Counted from the stretch's first letter, positions 18,857-26,328 are shown. The stretch: 39,622 nucleotides of DNA from Cyanobacteriota bacterium erpe_2018_sw_21hr_WHONDRS-SW48-000092_B_bin.40 (GCA_030917395.1 JAUPUU010000489.1:1-39622); one strand, 5' to 3'. Made by a program: numbers and translations. Notes: a model not told the origin generated them from the letters alone.

Positions 18857-18898
18857 CTGTCAACCCAGCTTCATGGCTATTTGTGACGCTGTTGACAG
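18857..18898. promoter_or_regulatory. Inverted CTGTCAAC / GTTGACAG pair in the divergent promoter gap
   Basis: CTGTCAAC (18857-18864) and GTTGACAG (18891-18898) are perfect inverted 8-mers, 26 bases apart, between the divergent ABC-F and DUF188 genes. Each contains TTGACA reading toward one of the genes, so they could be paired -35 elements or a divided operator. The matching -10 positions are poor. Confidence 0.35.
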
Positions 18899-18948
18899 TG
18901 TGATTGGCGTCAATTGGGATGATATTGTATTCACATGGATGCTGAAGC

Positions 18949-19413
18949 ATGAAAATTTGGGTCGACGCCGATGCCTGCCCTGTGCCGGTTAAAGACATCG
19001 TCATCAAGGCTGGTCACAAGCTAGCTATTAGTAGTATTTTCGTAGCCAACAAAGTAATTGCCCTCCCCCTCTCACCCCACCTCATCTTTGTACAGGTGGC
19101 AAAAGGAGCAGACGTAGCAGATCAATACATTGTTGACCAAGCAACAAAAGACGATTTAGTAATCACTCAAGATATTCTTCTGGCAGCCCAACTAGTTCCC
19201 AAGGAAATAGTGGTAATCGACCCTCGCGGTCATGCCTTTACCGAAGAAAACATTGGCGAACGTGTCTCTGTCCGAGCGCTGATGACAGACCTGAGAGACA
19301 GTGGCGACATAACAGGAGGGCCCAAACAATACACTGACAAAGACAAACAACGCTTTGCCAGTGCCTTTGATCGGGCCATCACCAAGCTCAATAACAGAGC
19401 CGGCAACAAATAG
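18949..19413 (+). CDS. DUF188 / UPF0178 (YaiI/YqxD) family protein
   Basis: A 154-residue protein of the widespread UPF0178 family, which has a PIN-like fold but no settled function. Typical features are the opening MKIWVDADACPVPVKDI, VAKGADVADQYIVDQA, DLVITQDILLAAQLV, and the late GGPKQYTDKDKQRFASAFDR. The acidic residues in DAD and ITQD match the conserved putative metal site. An out-of-frame ATG at 18935 opens a five-codon ORF whose TGA overlaps this start, and there is no clear ribosome site, so initiation could be coupled or weak. It is convergent with a 73-aa gene. Confidence 0.92.
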   Translation: MKIWVDADACPVPVKDIVIKAGHKLAISSIFVANKVIALPLSPHLIFVQVAKGADVADQYIVDQATKDDLVITQDILLAAQLVPKEIVVIDPRGHAFTEENIGERVSVRALMTDLRDSGDITGGPKQYTDKDKQRFASAFDRAITKLNNRAGNK

Positions 19414-19432
19414 AACCAATTATTATGGTTCT
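19412..19432. terminator. Hairpin shared by the convergent DUF188 and 73-aa genes
   Basis: AGAACCA (19412-19418) and TGGTTCT (19426-19432) form a 7-bp stem with a 7-base AT loop that bridges both stop codons. It is followed by GATTCTTTG on the plus strand and CTATTTGTT on the minus strand, so it could work in both directions. Confidence 0.55.
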
Positions 19433-19644
19433 GATTCTTTGCTGCCAATCAAAATGATGTTGGTACCAACCTGGTAAGCGGAACCATTCTTAGGATTTTT
19501 GATTTTACCGTTGGCGTAGAAGCCTACTGAACCGGTCTTAAATTCTTTACCGTCAGCCTTGATGGTGCCCCATATTTCGCCCGAAGTGGTTTTGAACTCA
19601 ATGATCAAAGCGGGTGGCGCATCGGTATCTACTTTTTTGGCCAT
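19423..19644 (-). CDS. Small conserved-looking protein, 73 aa
   Basis: A short soluble protein that I cannot assign. AGGAGG lies seven bases before its ATG, among the best ribosome sites in the window, so it is very likely real. After a short N-terminal tail it reads as beta-strand-rich: LIIEFKTTSGEIWGTIKADG, then a stretch with alternating Gly/Lys turns (GSVGFYANGKIKNPKNGSAY) and a closing strand VGTNIILIGSK. No Cys, signal peptide or membrane segment is present. The good ribosome site suggests high expression. It faces the RRM gene across a 244-base gap holding both promoters. Confidence 0.75.
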   Translation of the reverse strand: MAKKVDTDAPPALIIEFKTTSGEIWGTIKADGKEFKTGSVGFYANGKIKNPKNGSAYQVGTNIILIGSKESEP

Positions 19645-19847
19645 CGTGATTCCTCCTAATGAGATTATTCAGATCAATTATCCAAATAGACAATATCCAA
19701 TCTGACAAATCAAGTTTACAGGATGAAGCGGCCACTGCAATCAGCTTGCCAAGGGAAGAGACAGGCTTAACCATGATATTTTTCAGCGTACAGCGCCCTA
19801 AAATATATGCCATACTCCCCCTTAAGGCGGTACGAACATAACGCCTG

Positions 19848-19871
19848 CTGCACCAAATAGTGTTGGTGCAG
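19848..19871 (+). promoter_or_regulatory. Perfect 9-bp hairpin in the RRM gene leader
   Basis: CTGCACCAA (19848-19856), loop ATAGTG, TTGGTGCAG (19863-19871). It ends eight bases before the GGAG ribosome site (19880-19883) and 17 bases before the ATG. Its position suits a structural control of translation or mRNA stability, including self-control by the RNA-binding product or a cold-responsive fold. No T run follows, so it is not a terminator. Confidence 0.6.
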
Positions 19872-19888
19872 ACATCCCTGGAGATTAG

Positions 19889-20149
19889 ATGAAGAATAAG
19901 CTATTTGTAGGCAATCTTTCCTACAACCTGACTGAGACCACCCTTGAAGAACTTTTTGCCGAGTCTGGCAAGGTTGTTTCAGTAGCAATACCTACAGATC
20001 GTGAAACTGGTAGAAAGCGCGGATTCGCTTTCGTCGAAATGAGCAGCCAGGCTGAAGCCGAAGCCGCAATTGAGAGCTTGAACGGCAAAGACATCGACGG
20101 CAGACAAATCGTTGTCAATGCCTCCAAACCAAAAGAGAAAGCCTACTAA
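19889..20149 (+). CDS. RRM-type RNA-binding protein
   Basis: An 86-residue protein that is a single RNA recognition motif, like the cyanobacterial Rbp proteins and their relatives, some of which are cold-induced. RNP2 is KLFVGNLSYN (residues 4-13) and RNP1 is RKRGFAFVEM (42-51), both with the aromatic residues needed to stack on RNA. The rest of the fold (LEELFAESG, AIESLNGKDIDGR) is complete, and a short basic tail ends at KPKEKAY. Unlike many cyanobacterial copies there is no Gly-rich C-terminus. GGAG precedes the ATG. It has a leader hairpin and its own strong terminator, so it is monocistronic. Confidence 0.96.
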   Translation: MKNKLFVGNLSYNLTETTLEELFAESGKVVSVAIPTDRETGRKRGFAFVEMSSQAEAEAAIESLNGKDIDGRQIVVNASKPKEKAY

Positions 20150-20182
20150 GCTTTCCCTGCTATTATTTTTGGGATTTTTAGG

Positions 20183-20222
20183 ACACCCCACACCTCTTTT
20201 ACGGTCTGGGGTGTTTTATTTA
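20183..20222 (+). terminator. Intrinsic terminator of the RRM gene
   Basis: ACACCCCA (20183-20190) pairs with TGGGGTGT (20207-20214) around a 16-base loop and is followed by TTTATTTA. The G+C-rich stem plus T-rich tail 34 bases after the stop is a classic intrinsic terminator. Confidence 0.85.
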
Positions 20223-20242
20223 GAGAAACAGCTGAGGGAATA

Positions 20243-20512
20243 ATGTCAAAACCAATCAAATTAATTTGCGGCAGTCTGTTATTGCTTTTGAGCGGCTGCA
20301 CCTCAACAGCTGATAAAGAAAAAGAAGACCTCAAGCGTGACCTCTTAGAAGTGCGCTCAGAAACATCAGTCTTAAAGGGCGAGCTTAATAGCCTTAAGAA
20401 CATGGCACCGCCAGTCAAATCGGCAGAAAAGAAAGACGATACGGCAACTACTGATAGTGGCACACCTATCGAGACAAAGCCGGGCTCCACAGAACCTAAA
20501 AGCAGTAACTAA
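20243..20512 (+). CDS. Small coiled-coil lipoprotein
   Basis: An 89-residue predicted lipoprotein. The signal peptide (basic SKPIK, then LLLLL) ends in lipobox LSGC, giving lipid-anchored Cys19. A heptad-like charged helix (about 24-53, EKEDLKRDLLEVRSETSVL) suggests a short coiled coil, followed by a Thr/Pro/Ser/Lys-rich disordered tail. GAGGG lies four bases before the ATG. No family is recognised; the layout resembles small envelope spacers such as Lpp, but that is only a shape comparison. It comes after the RRM terminator and is convergent with an MFS gene seven bases away. Confidence 0.82.
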   Translation: MSKPIKLICGSLLLLLSGCTSTADKEKEDLKRDLLEVRSETSVLKGELNSLKNMAPPVKSAEKKDDTATTDSGTPIETKPGSTEPKSSN

Positions 20513-20519
20513 ATTACGC

Positions 20520-21923
20520 TTAGTGGCCGACTGCGCCTAAGTATTCACCCTTCGCCGGAATAAAGAAGACCCCGACCACACCCAGCAAATAGACAGCAGA
20601 TACTGTCGATGCCGCCATGGCATAAGAGCCACCAAAGGTCTGAATCAAGACGCCGCTACCAAGCGCGGCTACAACCGCAGCATAGCGACCGGCATTGTAA
20701 ATAAAACCAAATGCGGTGCTGCGCACTTTGGCCTCGTACAACTCAGGCAAATAGGTCCACATGATGACAAATGGCAAGTGAGCAAAGAAGCCCAAGGCCA
20801 CGAGCCAGCAAAGCAGAGCTGGGCCAAAAGAATGCACTGTATTGAACATTCCGTATGAAAGAGCAAAAGCAAGAAGGAATGAAGTACCAAGCGCAAGACG
20901 ATAACCAAGTTTCTTGATCAATATGCCACCAAGCAAACCAGAAAGAATCATGCCAATATCTTTAGTGAACATAGCATGACTGCGCTGCTCGACAGCCAGA
21001 TCGCCAGTAAGCTGATTAATCCAGGCCGGTATCCAAGCAATAACCGCCCACCAACAGACGATAGCAACACTGGCCACAGCAGCAACTGAAATAGTTTTCT
21101 TGCAATTAGCCTTAGTGAATAGCTCTCTAAAACAGGCACTAGCATTGGCAGTAATTGTCGTCAAAACAGAGGCACCGGTGCGAGCACTCTCTCTGTCACG
21201 AGCCTCTTGCAAGCGCACGAACTCTTCTGGTTCGCGCAGCTTGAAGCGCATATAGACAGTAAGAAAAGCAGGAACGATGCCGGCCATGAACAAATAACGC
21301 CAACCGAAATGACCGAGCGAAAGATTGAGCGCCGCAGTCAGCAAGTAACCGGTTCCCAAAGATGTTGCCAGAGCACTAACAGCAAAGACCCGCGACTTGG
21401 CGGGCCAACACTCAGAAAGCAATACGGCTCCGATACCCATCTCACCGCCGATACCAGCTCCGACCAAAAAGCGATAAATACCAAGCTCCCACCAGTTGCT
21501 GGCAACAGCACAAAGCCCAGTACATATGGCATACAACAAGATTGTTATGCTCAGGGTCTTAGCCCTACCAATGTGGTCGGCCATAGCACCGAAAATCATG
21601 GCACCAAGCGCCCAACCCAACATAAACAAAGCAATTATGTATGAACCATATTGGCCCACCACTGAATGCGACTGGGTGTGCAGTAATTCCGATAGTGCCG
21701 GAAAGAGAACCATGGCAAAAATGGAAGAATCCATGCCATCAAAGACACCACCCAACCAGGTAGCAATCAAGACATGCCAGCGCGACGGTCCACTCATCTC
21801 AGTAGCTACATGCGGCAGAGGCTGAGCTGATGAGGCCAAATCAATATTCTCAAGGTCGGAAGAAGGGTCAACAGGAACATGAGCAAGGGATTCCGGTGCC
21901 GGGGGGCGACTGACCGTTTGCAT
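20520..21923 (-). CDS. MFS transporter, sugar/organic-acid porter type
   Basis: A 467-residue major facilitator with about twelve membrane helices and a hydrophilic, Pro-rich N-terminus of about 45 residues. The first helix holds WLGGVFDGMDSSIF, close to the D-D motif of aromatic-acid and sialate/metabolite:H+ symporters. Loop 2-3 is GAMADHIGRAKTL and helix 5 shows GAGIGGEMGIGAVLLSE. The second half has a charged central loop (about 230-265). This suggests uptake of an organic acid or similar solute, with the substrate unknown. GGAG precedes the ATG. It starts 78 bases after the zinc-ribbon gene on the same strand. Confidence 0.9.
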   Translation of the reverse strand: MQTVSRPPAPESLAHVPVDPSSDLENIDLASSAQPLPHVATEMSGPSRWHVLIATWLGGVFDGMDSSIFAMVLFPALSELLHTQSHSVVGQYGSYIIALFMLGWALGAMIFGAMADHIGRAKTLSITILLYAICTGLCAVASNWWELGIYRFLVGAGIGGEMGIGAVLLSECWPAKSRVFAVSALATSLGTGYLLTAALNLSLGHFGWRYLFMAGIVPAFLTVYMRFKLREPEEFVRLQEARDRESARTGASVLTTITANASACFRELFTKANCKKTISVAAVASVAIVCWWAVIAWIPAWINQLTGDLAVEQRSHAMFTKDIGMILSGLLGGILIKKLGYRLALGTSFLLAFALSYGMFNTVHSFGPALLCWLVALGFFAHLPFVIMWTYLPELYEAKVRSTAFGFIYNAGRYAAVVAALGSGVLIQTFGGSYAMAASTVSAVYLLGVVGVFFIPAKGEYLGAVGH

Positions 21924-22001
21924 GGCATCTCCAGATACTTAAGGACCGCTAATAATACTGGAAGCGGCACACCCTAAGATCTGTCTGAACATTTATTAAG
22001 G

Positions 22002-22460
22002 TCACTTAGAAACCTTGGCAGAACCAGCAGCCAACTCACTGCGGGCTTGAGCGATAGCCTGTGGCTCGACATACAAGCCCTGTCTCTCGTAGGTCTTCCA
22101 AACTTCAGACCAGCGCATAACAATGAAGCACTTCTGCGAATATTTTTTGACCAGACGCGTGATTTTGGCATTGCCACTAGGAAGAATCTCCAAGCCCTCA
22201 AGCCCTGCGCACTTACTACAGAACGCTCGTTGCTCTTCTAGCCCCTGCTCGAGCTTGACGATCTCGCCTTTCTCAAGCTTGCGATCACAGCCGTGGCAGC
22301 GCGAAACTCGATAAAGGGCATAAACAAGCTGTTCAACTTTTGGCGCTTTAGCTGGTTTCTCAGCTTTAGCTGGTTTCTCAGCTTTAGCCGGCTTCTCCGG
22401 TTTCTCTGGTTTCTCGACCAGAGTGGTGTCGTCGGGCTTAACTAGGCTCTCCTCGGTCAC
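22002..22460 (-). CDS. Zinc-ribbon protein with Lys/Ala/Pro repeat and DUF2293-like C-terminal segment
   Basis: I take the GTG at 22460, six bases after GAGGAG, instead of the TTG at 22562, giving 152 residues. An N-terminal EKPAKA repeat (about 20-39) forms a flexible basic-acidic stretch. A CxxC pair (CHGC) and a second CxxC (CSKC) about 24 residues later likely bind zinc. The C-terminal part (LPSGNAKITRLVKKYSQ, then YERQGLYVEPQAIAQA) resembles, from memory only, the N-terminal part of proteins labelled DUF2293. Nucleic-acid binding is plausible for such a small zinc-ribbon protein but not shown. Confidence 0.75.
   Translation of the reverse strand: MTEESLVKPDDTTLVEKPEKPEKPAKAEKPAKAEKPAKAPKVEQLVYALYRVSRCHGCDRKLEKGEIVKLEQGLEEQRAFCSKCAGLEGLEILPSGNAKITRLVKKYSQKCFIVMRWSEVWKTYERQGLYVEPQAIAQARSELAAGSAKVSK
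22345..22398 (-). repeat. Three tandem 18-bp coding repeats
   Basis: Units at 22345-22362, 22363-22380 and 22381-22398 encode the EKPAKA repeats of the zinc-ribbon protein. The first two are identical and the third differs at a few bases, so the number of copies could vary between strains by slippage. Confidence 0.8.
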
Positions 22461-22692
22461 AAACCTCTCCTCTCTTTCCAAGTCTAACCAGCTGACGCTT
22501 GAATACGGAACAATTTGTAGTTTACACCCAAGGGTAGTAGTCGTGACTAGCGTCACTGACAACCCTTGAACCCTCGCATAACTTTGGCGATAATAAGCCC
22601 AACAAAAGAATCAGAACTAGAATCAAAATAATAATCAATGGCACCTGACTAATTAATGCTCAAAATCGGCGCTTCATCTGAAAGGTATAGTC

Positions 22693-23493
22693 ATGAATTT
22701 CCCAGCATCAGTTAAAAATGCCACACAGACACACAGTTATCCACTGGTATTTGCCACCGTCTGCGGTGCCCATCTTACCGGCCTCGATTCGCCAACTTCG
22801 CCCTATGAAATTCGAGGAGCCCACATACTGCCAGTAAGAAAAGTTCTTGGGCTTGAAATAGACGAAGAAACCGTTGAACTCCGACAAGAAGCTGAAGGAA
22901 TTCAGATAGACATTGCTACCCAGGACATCAAGAAATTTTTCTCTTTGATGCTGAAAGACAACGGCTTTGTACTAGAGCAAATCTACTCACCACTGGTAGT
23001 GCAGACTAGCCCTGAGCACGAAGAACTAAAGGCAATCGCTAAAGGTTGCCTTACTCGCATACACTGCTATCACTACCTCGGCTATGCCGACAGTCAGTGG
23101 CTGGCAGCAAGCCAAGAAACAAGTGGCGCACAAGATCTACCGAGCCTAACCAAATTACTTTCCATCTACCGCTTGCTGCTAACTGGCACCCACCTGATGC
23201 AGACGGGCGAAATAGAAACCAATCTAGCCAAGCTCAATGAGAATTTCCTGCTTAAGTATATTGACGACATGATTGAAAGAAATCGCAAGGCAGAAAATTC
23301 ACAAACTCTCGAAGCAGATGAATGGGAATTTCACAAAGTGGAATATGAGCGCCTCAGAGATGTACTGGAAGATGCAGCCGACGATACGAACTTGCCTGCA
23401 GCTGCCACGGCCCACAACGCCCTCGATGACTTATTAAAGAGAATTCGCCTGGCTGACACTAGCTTTGCAACACAATTACAATTCACGAGCTAA
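22693..23493 (+). CDS. RlaP-like pol-beta nucleotidyltransferase homologue with altered metal site
   Basis: A 266-residue soluble protein matching the RlaP/YcgL family (PF10127, pol-beta-fold nucleotidyltransferase linked with RNA repair in some bacteria). Family landmarks are the start VFATVCGAHLTGL, RGAHILPVRKVLGL, DIATQDIKKFFSLMLKDNGFVLEQIYSPLVV, TSPEHEELKAIA, HYLGYADSQW and YRLLLTGTHLMQTGEIETNLAKLNE. The expected SDYD metal motif reads SPYE (Ser36-Pro37-Tyr38-Glu39), so the first Asp is Pro and the second Glu. Asp73 and Asp78 are kept. It may be inactive or have a changed activity. AAAGG is about nine bases before the ATG. It precedes the hybrid kinase gene. Confidence 0.85.
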   Translation: MNFPASVKNATQTHSYPLVFATVCGAHLTGLDSPTSPYEIRGAHILPVRKVLGLEIDEETVELRQEAEGIQIDIATQDIKKFFSLMLKDNGFVLEQIYSPLVVQTSPEHEELKAIAKGCLTRIHCYHYLGYADSQWLAASQETSGAQDLPSLTKLLSIYRLLLTGTHLMQTGEIETNLAKLNENFLLKYIDDMIERNRKAENSQTLEADEWEFHKVEYERLRDVLEDAADDTNLPAAATAHNALDDLLKRIRLADTSFATQLQFTS

Positions 23494-23655
23494 CCGTTGA
23501 CAACACCATCGACGGGGGATACCATCAGATCAGCGCAGGGCAATTTGGCGGTTTTCGTGCGCGTTCATGAAAATCACTCTATGTTGGTATCAATAGGTTG
23601 AGGTATCTGCGAGCAACAAGGGTTGATTGCGACTATTATTTCCTAATAGGGCTGG

Positions 23656-23685
23656 CAGACAGAGCCAAAGGATTGGCTCTATCTG
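23656..23685 (+). promoter_or_regulatory. Hairpin in the gap before the hybrid kinase gene
   Basis: CAGA-C-AGAGCCAA (23656-23668), loop AGGA, TTGGCTCT-A-TCTG (23673-23685): 12 pairs with one mismatch. It lies 64 bases upstream of the kinase ATG and 162 bases after the RlaP-like stop. It lacks a T run, so it may be a leader structure or a weak transcript end. Nothing else stands out in the 256-base gap. Confidence 0.45.
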
Positions 23686-23749
23686 TATCAAACATCTTAC
23701 TGCCTCACAAAACTCGCCGGTCATCTTTTAGTAAAAAGAGCTGCCAGAT

Positions 23750-25966
23750 ATGCCCACAGATGAGAATAACCAGCAGAAACTAGAGCAAGAACTTGCTCTC
23801 ACAAAAGAGCGACTGAAAAAACTGGAGCTAGATTTTGCGGCGGAAGTAGCAGCCAACAAAGAAACCGTTATTCAACTCAAGTCTGCTCTTGCAATCAAAG
23901 CCGAATTCATTGCCCACATGAATCACGAACTTAGAACTCCTCTGAACGCCATGCTGCCAATGATAGAGATGATTCTGCGCGCAGAACTAAACGCCGAGAC
24001 ACGCAACTACGTTCTCACACTTAGAGATGCTGGACTCTCACTGCTAGGCATAATAAATGATGTCCTAGACTTTTCCAAAATCGAATCTGGAAAGCTTGAT
24101 GTTACTTCAGTTCAGTTTGATCTTGCCGAGACCGTTGAAGGTGTAGCTCAAATCTTAGCCCCAGCCGCAGCATCAAAAAACATACTACTACTCTCAGTCA
24201 TTGAAAGTGACGTACCCGAAACTATCTTTGGCGATCCTCAAAAGATTCGGCAAGTACTCCTCAACCTTTGCGGCAATGCAGTTAAGTTTACGGAAGCAGG
24301 AATAGTGACACTAAAGGTCGCTTCAGTAAAGCCTTTAGACAAGCCGCGGCAGCTGCTATTCACAATCACTGACAGTGGTCCAGGTATCAGTTCTGAACTA
24401 ATGTCTCATCTCTTCGAGCCATTCTTCCAGGGCCCCGTCACAGAAAAGAACCATACAGCCGGTACCGGGCTAGGGCTAAGTATTTCTAAAAGACTAGTAG
24501 AGTTAATGAATGGAAAAATGTTTGTTGATAGCACACTTTCAGTGGGCTCAACTTTTGGATTCTACCTGCCTCAAGAAGAGCCAGCGAACGAAGAAATCTT
24601 AAGAGTCTGGGCCAGCCCACAGATGCCAGCCAACCCACTAGCACCAGCGCGCACACCGCTTAGCTTCAATCTTTCAGCCTTAACGCTAGAACCCACTCAC
24701 AACAATAAAAGCGCCATCGCTGACTTGCTTAAAGGCCTTAATCTGTCTGTAAGATCTAGTGACAATGCTCAATCGGCCTTCGCCATTTTAGCCGCACAGG
24801 CTACGAGTGAGGCAAACAGCAATGATGCCAGCACTGTAGTTTTCCTTGATACAGTTAGATTAAAAGATGAGTGCCACAGCCTACTTTCAATGTTAGGCAA
24901 TTCAGCCCTGATACACTCTGTAAAATTTATAGAGATAGTGACAGGAAATAGCACAACAGCAACAAACCAGAGCACCAATGAGACTACGGTTCTGACTCTA
25001 CCAATGCCGATGCGAAGGCAAGTCGTAATCAACAGCCTCAGCAAGATCACAAACAAAAAGGAATTCCACGCGGCCATAAGAGCTGGCCAAAGTACGACAC
25101 TTGGCCTAGAAGCATTCTCAAATGTCGAAGCTGCAGCGACCCTGCTTTCACGAGGGAGCAAGAGACAGGCACTGGTTGCCGACGACAACAAACTCAATCA
25201 GAGAGTAGCCTTTCTCTTCCTCACTGACCTAGGATTTGAAGTCGATCTGGTGGCTGACGGAGTGGAGGCAGTGCGTGCCTTCAAGAAAAAGCACTACGAC
25301 CTTGTCTTTTTAGACTGCCAAATGCCAACTCTAGACGGCTTTGAAGCGGCCAAAATCATAAAGGAAATTCAGAAGCGAAGAGGCGTCGCAGTGCCCATTA
25401 TAGCCGTAACAGCAAGCGCAATTGAGGGTAGCCGTGAGCACTGCCTAGCGAACGGTATGGATGACTATATAAGTAAGCCGATCGATCCTATGGCTCTTGA
25501 AAAAGTAGTAACAAATTGGCTAGGCAACTCATTCCACAATAATACGCCGTCGAGAGCGACACAGATTAACAATATGACTAGCGGTACATTTATCTGCCGG
25601 CAAGCCAATTTCGTCAACCTGAGAAAGGTATACAGCGAGCAACAACTGAAGGGAATCATCAGTCTCTTTCGAGAAAACTGTAAAGCGGATCTAACGGAGC
25701 TTCAATCTCTATTGAGTGCCAACGAATTAGGCGCATTTCGAAATAAGCTGGAACGCTTCAAAGACTGCTGCGAAATCATCGATGCTGTTCATATCGCCAA
25801 ACTCTGCATAGAGGCCGGCGAATCAATAAAACATGGCGATACCGCTGTCGCCCGTGAACAAATGGAAAAACTATTGAAGTTAGCTAAAGAGCTAGACAAA
25901 GAATTAGAGTCAGCCCTGGCTGACCGCTCGACCTACACTTTACCAACCATAAGTAATCCCAAATAG
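23750..25966 (+). CDS. Soluble hybrid histidine kinase with pseudo-receiver, receiver and His-less HPt-like domain
   Basis: A 738-residue cytoplasmic hybrid kinase. Residues 5-48 are a coiled coil with no PAS, GAF or membrane segment. HisKA follows, with phospho-acceptor His59 in AHMNHELRTPLNAM. HATPase_c has the N box NLCGNAVKFTEAG, DSGPGIS and GTGLGLSISKRLVELM. A degenerate receiver-like region (about 300-440) keeps FLDT but lacks the acidic pair. The true receiver has Asp478/Asp479 and phospho-acceptor Asp522 in FLDCQMPTLDG. The C-terminal helical bundle aligns with HPt domains, but the His is Glu668 (LERFKDCCEIID). Signals likely reach the kinase through a partner. The ribosome site is weak. 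Confidence 0.93.
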   Translation: MPTDENNQQKLEQELALTKERLKKLELDFAAEVAANKETVIQLKSALAIKAEFIAHMNHELRTPLNAMLPMIEMILRAELNAETRNYVLTLRDAGLSLLGIINDVLDFSKIESGKLDVTSVQFDLAETVEGVAQILAPAAASKNILLLSVIESDVPETIFGDPQKIRQVLLNLCGNAVKFTEAGIVTLKVASVKPLDKPRQLLFTITDSGPGISSELMSHLFEPFFQGPVTEKNHTAGTGLGLSISKRLVELMNGKMFVDSTLSVGSTFGFYLPQEEPANEEILRVWASPQMPANPLAPARTPLSFNLSALTLEPTHNNKSAIADLLKGLNLSVRSSDNAQSAFAILAAQATSEANSNDASTVVFLDTVRLKDECHSLLSMLGNSALIHSVKFIEIVTGNSTTATNQSTNETTVLTLPMPMRRQVVINSLSKITNKKEFHAAIRAGQSTTLGLEAFSNVEAAATLLSRGSKRQALVADDNKLNQRVAFLFLTDLGFEVDLVADGVEAVRAFKKKHYDLVFLDCQMPTLDGFEAAKIIKEIQKRRGVAVPIIAVTASAIEGSREHCLANGMDDYISKPIDPMALEKVVTNWLGNSFHNNTPSRATQINNMTSGTFICRQANFVNLRKVYSEQQLKGIISLFRENCKADLTELQSLLSANELGAFRNKLERFKDCCEIIDAVHIAKLCIEAGESIKHGDTAVAREQMEKLLKLAKELDKELESALADRSTYTLPTISNPK

Positions 25967-26005
25967 CCGTTCTCGCTTTGTCATCAAATTTCGGGTACCA
26001 AAACG

Positions 26006-26027
26006 ACTCGCTCCTGTCTTAGCGAGT
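26006..26027 (-). terminator. Hairpin likely ending the 40-aa gene transcript
   Basis: ACTCGCT (26006-26012) and AGCGAGT (26021-26027) form a 7-bp stem with an 8-base loop. On the minus strand it is followed by CGTTTTGG, about 79 bases after the small-protein stop. On the plus strand it comes 40 bases after the kinase stop without a T run. Confidence 0.5.
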
Positions 26028-26048
26028 AAATGCCAATCTGCTATTTTC

Positions 26049-26080
26049 GGCAATAGTACGTTGGCAATAATACGTTGGCA
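26049..26080. repeat. Short 14-bp tandem repeat, about 2.3 copies
   Basis: GGCAATAGTACGTT (26049-26062), GGCAATAATACGTT (26063-26076), then GGCA. It is a small duplication in the 362-base space between the kinase and the next large gene, probably of no function. Confidence 0.7.
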
Positions 26081-26105
26081 CAAGTAAGCAAACCGGCCAA
26101 TAGAA

Positions 26106-26228
26106 CTAGCTCTCTGACTTATTCACAGCTTCTTTAGCCTTAAGCTTATGCTCTAGCCACATAATTATTTGTTGTGAAGTAACTAGCACAACGGTAGAAG
26201 CCACCGCAAACAGAATCTTATTGAACAC
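26106..26228 (-). CDS. 40-aa single-span membrane microprotein
   Basis: A short frame opening with GTG at 26228, eight bases after GAGG (26237-26240). The product has a near-perfect small-membrane-protein layout: a short FNK start, one hydrophobic span from ILFAVASTVVLVTSQQIIMW (about residues 5-24), then a charged Lys/Glu tail (LEHKLKAKEAVNKSES). It occupies a space otherwise empty between the hybrid kinase and a conserved hypothetical. Many such proteins modulate membrane enzymes or transporters, but nothing here points to a partner. The alternative GTG at 26237 lacks a ribosome site. Confidence 0.6.
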   Translation of the reverse strand: MFNKILFAVASTVVLVTSQQIIMWLEHKLKAKEAVNKSES

Positions 26229-26328
26229 GTCCAACACCTCAAACAGTCAAAGCCGTTCTCCCTGGAAACTAGCGGAGAAGTGTAGCCATAGAATGACATT
26301 GAGGTCAAAAGTTCCATTTTGGAACAAA

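Noticed and set aside
18935-18952. Five-codon ORF overlapping the DUF188 start
   Set aside because: Its TGA overlaps the ATG of the DUF188 gene, but there is no ribosome site and such short frames arise by chance.
22461-22562. Longer N-terminus from TTG for the zinc-ribbon protein
   Set aside because: The GTG at 22460 has a much better ribosome site, and the upstream segment has no conserved-looking content.
24769-25197. 142-codon open frame antisense to the hybrid kinase
   Set aside because: It lies wholly within the kinase gene and shows no ribosome site or protein-like domain.
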